DNA of 64,000 nucleotides, taken from Mesostigma viride (lineage: Eukaryota > Streptophyta > Mesostigmatophyceae > Mesostigmatales > Mesostigmataceae). Shown in pieces: positions 55,298-64,000 of the stretch (positions are counted from its first letter, which is position 1; every line of letters starts with the position of its first letter). The position numbers and the translations under genes are program-made. The notes under the pieces were generated by a model that saw only the letters and a list, made by a program, of their open reading frames with translations, searched no databases and had not been told where the DNA came from. The DNA is taken from NCBI GenBank assembly GCA_009746045.1, contig RPFO01000165.1:1408046-1472045 (forward strand), in the 5' to 3' direction.

Positions 55298-58200
55298 CGA
55301 ATATATTTCACTAATGATGGAAGGCTTTATGATGAACATATGTGTCATGGCATGCTCCTGTTGAATATTCGTCACCTGGATTTGGGCAAGCCGAGCTGCA
55401 GCGTAACAAGTACTACTAGTCTGTCCTTTTTGGAATTCGGGGCAGGCAGTTTTCGGTTTGCTACGTTCGTGCATAATTATGCATGTTGAAATCAGCGGAT
55501 GATGATGCTGATTTTGGTGGCGAGGCCAAGGGGTTGATAGTCTTTGAAAATCCTTGAGCTAGTTGTTACGGCTTTGGTGCCGTTGTTATGCTGGTCCGAT
55601 TCCTACCCTGGTTTCACGAAGGCCCAGTATTGCCTGGCGTTGGTGCCGGTGTCGGCAGTGGGTGCCACCTTGTTAACGGCTTGTGTTGTCCGCGGGCAGC
55701 GGCAAGGTTTGTTAATGTTTGCCGGGTTCCACTTTTTCTTGTCGGTTGAGTAGGCGGGCATTAAGGCCGAACTATGGTTGTCTTATGTTTTGCTTCCGCC
55801 ATATTGCCTGGCATCGCTAGATTTGCTGGGCTCGTCGCTGTGGCGACAGTTTGTTGATTCGGCGGCAGTCCTTTTAGAAGTTCGTTGTTTTCCGTGACTG
55901 CCGGAGCCTGAGATCGTGCTCAGTTTGTCGGCCTGTGATGCGGAACCACGGACACTTGTGCTTTCCGCTGGATTGCTTTAGGAATTTTCTTTCCAGCTGG
56001 CGCCCGCAACTGTTTGTGAAGCCGTTCGCTCTTTTTAAAGCGCGAGCTGTTTGTGAAGCGCGGTGGCATGTGTGATTTTGTTTTGCTTCCTGGCAAGTTG
56101 TTTCCCGGGTGGCGGACTTGCTCTTCTACGTTTGACGTAGTAGTGGCATGAAGTCTGTCAAGTTTGCCATTTTGATAATGGCTATAGCTGGTTATTTGAT
56201 GTGTTTGTTAGTTTGTGAATGTCGGGAAGCAGCGTCGGGCTGGCATGAAATGTTGGTTTGATTTTCACTGGGCTGGGCTGGAATCTGGAGCCAGTTTGCC
56301 GAGTTTTTGTGCTGTTTTGGCACTTTGTTGCAAGAGGCTTCGCCCGCGATTTTTTTTTACGTTGTCTCCTTGTTGGTTAATTGATGAGACGTGCACCGTT
56401 CGGTGCTGTGGCCGATGGCCTCTAGTCCTGTCATTGAGACGATGAGCAGGAATTGTTGTGTGTTTGCCCGGGAGGTCGAGTCTCTACCTCCTTATATCGC
56501 ATGGTGTTTGCACATGGAGACACGGAGTGGGCGTTTGCAAGCTATCAGCGGAGCTCGGTAATGTTGACGCCCTCTTGCCCTTGCTAGCTTCTTGCCCGCT
56601 TGGTTTGTGCTTGGATCTTCCCAATGTTGATGGGAGGATGCGATCAGGGGCTTAGGCAGCCTACTAGACCTCTTGTATATGGGTGGCAGCACAACCAGTT
56701 GTGGGAACAAGCTAGTGTACACCCCCGGTGATATTGGTTTTCTCCTTTTGCTTTTATCAAGGGCAGGGGCATGCTACAACTGCTCATGGAATCAACCCCA
56801 ATCACAATGGCCAGATTGGATGCCATGTTGCTGTTTTTGTCTTGACGTGCCCTTGTTTTGAAAAGAAAAAAGGGGTTTGGGCAGTCATAGCTATGTTGGA
56901 CAGGCAAAACAGCAAGAGTAATCCTCCTCTGTCCCCTCGTCATTCCCTCGTTGGCACAAGGATAGAGGTTGTAAGGCCGCCAGGACAGGTAGTCACTCCT
57001 TCCTCGTTCTGGTGGATCCAGGGGGTATTGTGTCAGTCCTTGGCTAGGATGCCACTACTAGACGGGGATGGTGATACTTGTAAACCCTCCGTTGGATCAG
57101 GCTGAGCCAGCGTTATGGCAGGACTCAGTGGGGCATAGATTCTCTGAAAGACGGGATTCCTTGCATGGCTGGTGATGCATGGGGGTGCCCCTCAATGGCG
57201 CCTAAGGACCTCCCCCTCTTACGCAGGCTGTGAGGAGACGGCAGGGCTATAGGTATCTGCACCTAGCCCACGGTGGATGCCATACCACCACAGCTAATCT
57301 CTTTCTATGTGACCCAGATTGCTATTGGCATGGTTACTACAGCAAGGTGCATGATGAGCACGCCTTGGCTGCATGCCTGTTTTGTTTGTATGTGGGAGCC
57401 TAATTTTGTTTGAGGGCTGTGCCCACAACGGGGGTGAGAGTTTGTGGTGGGCTGAATGCCACCATTGTTTGTGATCTTGGACTATTGAGTAGCCAGGTCT
57501 ACATGTCGATGGTTTGTGGATAATCGATGTTTATGTGACGTATGCTGGTTTTATCCGGCCAGCAGACTTTACCTCTATGCTCCTTTCATTGATGGGAGCA
57601 GGTGGGTGACCTACGTGGACTTGTTTGTTGGTGAGACATGGTCTGCTGCATATTAAGGAGCGGGCCGTCTTGGCTTTGTGAGTATCGTGCCTGCTACGGA
57701 GCCAGATCCTGATATGGTTTGCTCCAAGTTTTCCATGACCGCGAGCATGAAGCTGCTGGATAAGCCATGTGTGTTGGCATCGTAATTCTTGTGCTCTCGT
57801 GTATAATTTTTGTTCTTAGGGACGGAATGTCCCTCTCACGTGATGTGAAGAGCACTTGAATCGTTGATGATGTTGCTCGCGGGTCTAAAAACTCAATTGC
57901 CTCCTCTCCGAGGTGAGAGTGAGTGGGGCGGGCATGTGCAGCAAGTGATCGAATTCGTACCACCTTAAGTTGTAAGGGAGCTGGTGACATGTTGGTCACA
58001 TGTTGGGCCAATAGCGGGTATGCATAAAGAGATTTCCTGGGAGGGCAGGACAGTGGTGGACCCATGATATGTTGAAAGTTCCCACTGAGCAGCCATGGTT
58101 GTGGATAATGGGTCCTCACAACATGGGTGGTCACGCTTCAGATTGTGCAAGGTGAACATAACATTGTTGAGGATTGGCTTGCCTGTCAGCATTCCCAATG

Positions 58201-60086
58201 TCCCTTTGCTCAAGGGTCCCCTTGCTCCAGGGGAAGGTTGTGTACAACAGGGCAGAGTGCCCTGTGGCTGGTGCACAGGTACTGTGACTGGCCCCTTGAC
58301 AACTCACAGGATCGTTGAAGGGATGACTGCACTGTAGTTTGACTGCGTACGGGTCAGACTAAGTGGGTGTGTCCAATTCCCTGCTTGTCTTCCTTCGGGG
58401 GTGACTAAGGGAAGCAAGAGCGTGACTGAAACAACTCGAGCGCTGCTGACAAGGGCGTGATTGGGTTGTCCTAGTTTGCTATGATCGTATGCAAACTAAG
58501 GGTATGGGCAGGCAAAGACTTGAAGCTTCGTATGCATCGGGTGGGCTTCCGAGTCTTTATTGCGATCAAGGTGGATGCTAAGGCTGTAGTGTCCATCATG
58601 GGCAAATCTGATGCATCATTTTCTTGATTTCTGTTTTTGAGCTGGTTGTCTCCTTCACATGATCGGATGGGCTTGCCAATGTATGTGATGTTCATGTTCG
58701 ATTTGATGAGATATTCTTCTTGGGAAACTTGTTGAGGACTTTGGCTTTTAATAGTCCTTTTCTAGAATAATATTGTTGATTGGGTATAACTGGCCATTAT
58801 GCCTAACCATCAATATGTTAGAAAGGATTCTAAGATCCATTTCCTCAACATGTGATCTCTTGGGAACTATCCTATGTTTTTCCATTGTGATGTTGCCACG
58901 TCATTTGTTGACACGTGGCACGATGTCGTGTACAAGATTTGATAAGGCTGTGTGTCTTTGTGGTGCCTTGGTATATACCCTTATGCACCTGATGTGTGAG
59001 AGGCACTGAAGGAGTTGATTGGCTGGCTGGTCCAACAGTGTGGAGGGACACCATGCATTGAAGTATATTGCTCTCTGAACACAACTTTCGTTTGTGGATT
59101 CTTGCCTTCGCTCTTGTGCCATTATGCCTGCATGGGGATGGCTCCTTCAACGGTGGGCTTTGCGAGTGGTCAAGCTGGAGAATGACTGCTTCGTATTGAG
59201 GCCCATTTCCCCGTTGGCAGCTATTTAAAGCTGGAGGGAGGACACCCTGAGATGGGTATTGAAGATGTGGGCGTCTGACTCATGGCTTCTTGTGGCCATT
59301 GGTGACGGATGCCAGCATTGATGAGGATGGACGATGTGGGAGTTTTCCTCCTGGCTTCTTGGGACCAGTATTGATGACAGTTGCCATGCGAACAGGAGGC
59401 AGCTTTTCCTTTTGGCAGCTTGATTTAAGTGCTGCCTATGTGCTGGGTTGATGCCCTTGCGTGGGTGTGGGTCGAGCTTGTGCTCCTCCTTGCTTTGGTC
59501 TGATGGCTGATGCTTGCGTGGGTTTACCCTTTATCCCACGAAAGCTGCACCCACACTGCTGGCCAGCATTGGATGATGCCGAGGTGCTCGGCTAACTGGC
59601 CAAAACAAGGGGTATCGCTGTGTCTCTGGAAATGAGATGTCACCAGCAATGCTTTTGGTCAAGATCCATTGCTTGGGACCTAGACCGATGTAATGATTCT
59701 CCCACTCTGTTATTGATGATGTTGTATATCCCCTCCACTACTTGTTAAGCGATTGGCAAGATCCTAGACGACCATTATTGGTTGTCTTCATGGTCTGGAG
59801 GCGAGTAGTAATGCCTCTTCTACAGGTTTTTTCGCCAGGGTCGCTGGTTTTTTCCTGTGGCAGGCCATTGTGCATCTGGACCCATTTTTCCTATTATGAG
59901 TTGGGAGTGAGTTTTTGTGATGGGAAACAGGTTTGTTGTCAAGAGGGCGCGATGTCAAAAGCGCGCCTCGGTGGTTTACCCTAGTTCCTGAAGATGCTGG
60001 AATGAGTAGGGACTCCACTAGTAGTACTTTTGACATCATATCTTGTTTCTAAGCCTCACTCCAACTCAGGAAAGAAAAAGGACTGG
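55298..60086 (+). other. Non-coding 4.8-kb interior between LTR-like copies A and B
   Basis: T/G-rich DNA with no ORF above about 150 codons and no recognised domain on either strand. AGGAAAGAAAAAGG at 60068-60081 lies just before copy B, where an LTR element would have its polypurine tract. At 58901-58926 CATTTGTTGACACGTGGCAC repeats a stretch of the LTR-like unit. If A and B are LTRs, this is a large non-coding (LARD-like) retrotransposon; no primer-binding site was identified and the flanking duplication is unconvincing. Confidence 0.4.
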
Positions 60087-60537
60087 TGTTAGGGTCCAGA
60101 TATCACAATAGGTCAGATGTGAAATATCAAGTAGCGGCCAATCATTTGTTGACACGTGGCGCAATGTCGCTGTGCCACGTGGCTCGTAGTTGTGGCGCCA
60201 TGTGGTGCTGTGCCGCCGTGCAATGTGGCCGCAGTATGCAGTTCTGTGCTGACTCAGCCGGTGCGGCCTAGTGACATTGGTCTTTCCGCCGGCGGCAGGC
60301 GGGGCCTTTTGGCTGCCCCGCATTATGCTGAATGTCCGTCCAGATTCAGCATTGAGATTGTTATTCCGACATGCGCGAGTAGCCTGCCAGCGTGGCAGGG
60401 CTGTACTTTAAGCCCAATCCATTCCGTGCGTAAGTGCACGGATGCGCAAGTATATGTTTGCAGACGCGCATGGTCGGTAGCAAGCTTTACACCTTCGTAA
60501 CCTCGCGTTGGCAGCGGTCAACGTGAGTTGGCTGTGC
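60087..60537 (+). repeat. LTR-like 451-bp repeat, copy B (empty TTAA site)
   Basis: Uninterrupted copy with a single TTAA at 60408-60411, exactly where copy A is split. It carries the paired G-box with one change (60153-60181). It starts TGTTAGGGTCC and ends GGCTGTGC. Confidence 0.88.
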
Positions 60538-60551
60538 GTTGGCTCGCGTTG

Positions 60552-61486
60552 GCGGTTTGAGGCAGGGGAAAACATGCGTGGACGATAGGAATTATAGCAC
60601 CGGCGGGCTTCCAAGTGCCGGACGGCAGGCGGTACCACCATTCCGTGGCAGCTTGGCCCAGTTTGCTACCGGCTGGCACACGTTTTCAGTGCATTTTGGG
60701 CTCCAGATTTAAATGCAACGTGCGGTTTGAGGCAGGGGAAAACATGCGTGGACGATAGGAATTATAGCACCGGCGGGCTTCCAAGTGCCGGACGGCAGGC
60801 GGTACCACCATTCCGTGGCAGCTTGGCCCAGTTTGCTACCGGCTGGCACACGTTTTCAGTGAATTTTGGGCTCCAGATTTAAATGCAACGTGCGGTTTGA
60901 GGCAGGGGAAAACATGCGTGGACGATAGGAATTATAGCACCGGCGGGCTTCAAAGTGCCGGACGGCAGGCGGTACCACCATTCCGTGGCAGCTTGGCCCA
61001 GTTTGCTACCGGCTGGCACACGTTTTCAGTGAATTTTGGGCTCCAGATTTAAATGCAACGTGCGGTTTGAGGCAGGGGAAAACATGCGTGGACGATAGGA
61101 ATTATAGCACCGGCGGGCTTCAAAGTGCCGGACGGCAGGCGGTACCACCATTCCGTGGCAGCTTGGCCCAGTTTGCTACCGGCTGGCACACGTTTTCAGT
61201 GAATTTTGGGCTCCAGATTTAAATGCAACGTGCGGTTTGAGGCAGGGGAAAACATGCGTGGACGATAGGAATTATAGCACCGGCGGGCTTCAAAGTGCCG
61301 GACGGCAGGCGGTACCACCATTCCGTGGCAGCTTGGCCCAGTTTGCTACCGGCTGGCACACGTTTTCAGTGAATTTTGGGCTCCAGATTTAAATGCAACG
61401 TGCGGTTTGAGGCAGGGGAAAACATGCGTGGACGATAGGAATTATAGCACCGGCGGGCTTCAAAGTGCCGGACGGCAGGCGGTACC
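60552..61486 (+). promoter_or_regulatory. Five and a half 170-bp tandem monomers upstream of LINE-C
   Basis: Monomers begin GCGGTTTGAGGCAGGGGAAA at 60552, 60722, 60892, 61062, 61232 and 61402, each 170 bp; the last stops at GGCGGTACC (61486). They differ by one or two bases. After a GC-rich ~100 bp (GGGGGGCTGCCGCCCCCC-type hairpins) the LINE-C ORF begins at 61595. Promoter role is inferred from position, as for 25678-26181, with which they share no sequence. Confidence 0.72.
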
Positions 61487-61594
61487 GCGACCGCAGCGCG
61501 TTGGGGGGCTGCCGCCCCCCAAACCCCCCGCGTGGGGGGCTCCGCCCCCCACACCCCCCGCCCCCCCCCTCGGTGGCTGCCACGCCTGCCCTGA

Positions 61595-64000
61595 TTGTTC
61601 ATGGACGACCCACGACCCCCTTCGCCCAACGGCTCCCCCGCTCCCCGGTTGGCGCCTCGGCGGTCCTCTCGGCTTGCGGCCCTTCTTGCGGAGGTGGGCG
61701 ACCCGGCTGCGGGGGGCTCGGGCGCCCCGGTCTCCCCCTCCTTGGTCTGCGAGGTCTGCCGGAGCGGGCACCGCGGGCACCACATGTTAGTTTGTGATGC
61801 TTGCAATTCCGGGTGGCACTTGCAGTGTCTTACTCCCCGGCTCTACCGGGTCCCGCCGGGCTCCTGGACGTGCCCGCGCTGTCCCCCCGGCGGGCCCCCG
61901 GGCTGCCCTCCCCGCTGGGTGCTCCGGCCCCCTGCCCCGTGTGCCCCCCTGCCGAGGCCCTCGGGGCGGGCCGTGGCCTGCCCGATGGGGCCGCCGTTGC
62001 TCGGGCCCTGGCGCCCTCGGCCCCGGGGCCCCACCCGTCGCCTGGCCCCGCCGACGGGGGCGCGGCGCTGTCGCCTGGGCTGGGCCCGGCCGACCCCCGG
62101 CGGGCCTGGCGACCCCGGCGCCCGCCCCCGGCCCCTCGCTCCCCGACGCTCTGGCCTCCCTTCCCCCGGCCGCGGTTGGCCACCCAGCCGCCACCCCCGT
62201 CCTTGCCGCGTGGGACGGCGGCCCCCGGGCCCACGCGTTCACCTCGTGGCCGCCCTCGCACATTGTCGGCGTGGTGGGCCGCGCCACCTTTTCTTGGGCG
62301 TACTGCCCTTTGTTGCTGGACGCGGTCGGGCTCCAGGCCGCCTTCCCCTCGCTCCCTAGGCCCCCGGCCTTCCTGGCCCTAGTTGCGCAGGTGCGGGCGA
62401 CATTTCTTTCCGCCGCCCCCCGGTGACGGCCTCGACTCTTTGGGGGTATGTCTTGGAAGGATATCACGCCGGCTGCCGGCTGCCGTGGCATCTCCCGGCC
62501 GCCCGGCAGGAAGAGCTGCTTTCCCTGGACGAGCGGGTGGGTCAGGAGGTGGTCGAGTTCGTCACGGCGGTGGCTCGAGACGCACAGGTCTCGGTGCGGG
62601 CGGCCTACCTCGCGGGCGGCGCCGACCTGGGCCTCATGTCCCCGCGGCAGCTTCGCCTCTTCTTGGACGCCCAGGCCCCGCCTCCCGGCCCGGTTGCCAG
62701 TGGGGGCTTTCTCATCACCTCCCTCAGCCTGGCGCAGGCCGCCATGCTGCGTGTGGAGTTCGGGGCCCCCATCGCGGTTCAGGGCGGCCAGGCCATCTTG
62801 GTGGACTCGGCCGGGCGCGCCCAGCCCCTAACCGCGGGGACGCCTGTTTCTGCCTTCCTCCACGACATCCTGGAGTTGGCAGGCATCCCGCACGAATGGC
62901 ACCCCGCGGCTGACCAACCGGTCGGCATCCTCTCGCGCGCCCAGATTGCCGCTCTCCCGGGTTGCTGGGAGGCCGGCTGGGACCCGCCCCCCCTCATGTC
63001 CGGTCCCTTCTGGAGGGGGACGACCCCGAGTCGGGCTCCTGTGCCATCTGCCTTGAGCCCTTCCGGCCGGGGGATGGCTTGTGTCGCCTGCCCGCGTGCG
63101 GCCACACATTCCATCAAGCGTGCATCGCGCGCAGCTTGCTCCACTCCGTGCCGCGCTGCCCGTTGTGCCGGGCTGTTGTGCCGCCCCCTGGGACTGCGCT
63201 TCCTCTCGGCCCGCCCCCGGTCTCGCTGGGTCCCCTGCCGGGTCCCCACCGGGCCCCGGGGCCAGCTGCCTCCCCGACCCCTCGGCCGCCGCCCCCGGCC
63301 TCGTTGCCGGGGCCTGGGGTGGTCGCGGGCGCGCTGGCGAGTCCCCCTGGGAGGGGCGCCGGCGTTCTCGATCCCCCTCCGCTGGGGGTCTCCCCGGTGG
63401 GCACTGCCTCCTCCGTGGCCCCGGCGGGCCTGCCGGGCGCTGGTCGGGTCGTGGTGCGCGCGCCTGCCGGCCCGGCTGGGGAGACGCCGCAGGCCCCACG
63501 TCCTGCCTTTGCTGGCGCCGCTCCCCGCCACTCAGCGCCCGCCGACGGCCTTCACCGGTGTGCCGTGCTGCTTCCCACGGGGTCCCCGTGTGCGGGTGTG
63601 TTCCACAACCGTAACCTCCTCTGCCAGCACCTTCGCGCTGTGCACCCCGATCTCGGCGCGGCGGATCTGCAGGCCATGAGCTGTTACCGGTGCCCGGAAG
63701 CTCACTGCCAGCGGGTGTACTCCATTCACGGGCGCGCTCAGCACGCGCGCGCCTGTGTTGCTCAACGGCCCCTCAACCGGCCAGCAGTCCCGGCCCCCTC
63801 CCCCCTCCCGCCTCGGCTCCCACCGGCTCCCAGCCCCCGCCGCCCGACTACTCGGCCAGTTGGCGTTGGCTTGACACGGTTCCCTGGGATGCATGCGCCA
63901 TCAACCCGACGTCTACCCTGACCGACCTCCCCCACCGCGCGCGTAGCCTTTTCGCGCAATGTGCAATCGTTTCTCTCCGGCGCATGCACGCCGCTCCGGA
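61595..64000 (+). pseudogene. LINE-C 5' coding region: PHD finger, RING-H2 finger and C2H2-like module, running off the window
   Basis: First ATGs at 61595 and 61601. A PHD finger follows: CEVCRSGHRGHHMLVCDACN then GWHLQCL and GSWTCPRC (about 61748-61886). After frame changes near 61900-62430 comes a helical region (RQEELLSLDERVGQEVVEFV; MSPRQLRLFLDAQ; SAFLHDILELAGIPHEW). In a third frame CAICLEPFRPGDGLCRLPAC-GHTFHQACI-CPLC (about 63039-63168) is a RING-H2 finger, the signature of E3 ubiquitin ligases. CAVLLPTGSPCAGVF...HLRAVH and CYRCPEAHCQRVYSIHGRAQ (about 63560-63740) look like C2H2-type fingers. The end, in another frame, reads WRWLDTVPWDACAINPTSTL. No RT lies inside the window, so LINE identity is inferred from the monomers and this domain set. 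Confidence 0.62.

Noticed and set aside
61366-62491. Antisense Gly/Arg/Pro-rich ORFs opposite LINE-C
   Set aside because: Shadows of GC-rich coding DNA; the PHD and RING motifs are on the plus strand.

Overview
The window is eukaryotic and consists almost entirely of transposable elements and simple repeats. It has no operons, ribosome-binding sites, rRNA genes or convincing tRNA genes. It does have LINEs with AP endonucleases, LTR retrotransposons of Ty1/copia-like and Ty3/gypsy types, cut-and-paste DNA transposons, kilobase blocks of tetranucleotide repeat and fold-back elements. GC-rich coding, PHD/RING-bearing LINE proteins and a restriction-like endonuclease LINE tail suggest a large, repeat-rich protist or alga (green lineage is a guess, not shown). 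No certain host gene is present; the best candidate is a broken C2H2 zinc-finger ORF at 11956-13035.

Layout. 1-1310: L1-type LINE fragment (minus strand) ending in a 42-bp minisatellite. 3141-9427: (GGGA)n, (GTGC)n and (TTGG/GGCT/GGGT)n blocks, interrupted by a 1,467-bp tandem repeat and by three 206-bp palindromes. 9428-13580: intergenic DNA, a pogo-like MITE and the zinc-finger ORF split by another MITE. 13859-24131: LTR element 1 (minus strand), inserted in an older inverted-repeat element and itself carrying a 1.7-kb insertion. 25678-31280: LINE-A (plus strand) with three 168-bp 5' monomers, ORF1 and a broken ORF2. 31281-60537: a 451-bp LTR-like repeat, its 4.8-kb non-coding interior and a second copy of the repeat. 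The first copy is split at TTAA by a Kolobok-like transposon (31607-55167). That transposon holds LTR element 2 (32129-39933) and a 5'-truncated LINE-B, and LINE-B is cut by a young Ty3/gypsy element (44135-54935). 60552-61486: five and a half 170-bp monomers. 61595-64000: LINE-C, encoding PHD, RING and C2H2-like modules, running off the window.

The relative order of events can be read from target-site duplications: TTAA for the Kolobok-like element (with an intact paralogous empty site at 60408), ATATC for LTR element 2, GAACC for LTR element 1 and GGCGG for the gypsy element.

The most unusual signal is a pair of clearly related but diverged LTR retrotransposons (elements 1 and 2). They share four features: LTR ends AGTT...AACT instead of TG...CA, an HGDD reverse-transcriptase active site, a retropepsin-like domain placed after the integrase instead of before it, and loss of the active-site glycine in that domain. 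They look like a divergent lineage of copia-type elements. A second pattern is that two different LINEs each begin with tandem ~170-bp monomers, as mouse L1 promoters do.

Most retroelement ORFs carry single-base frame changes even where the LTRs are over 99% identical. Either assembly indels are common or the copies are dead. Reading-frame statements below allow for this.
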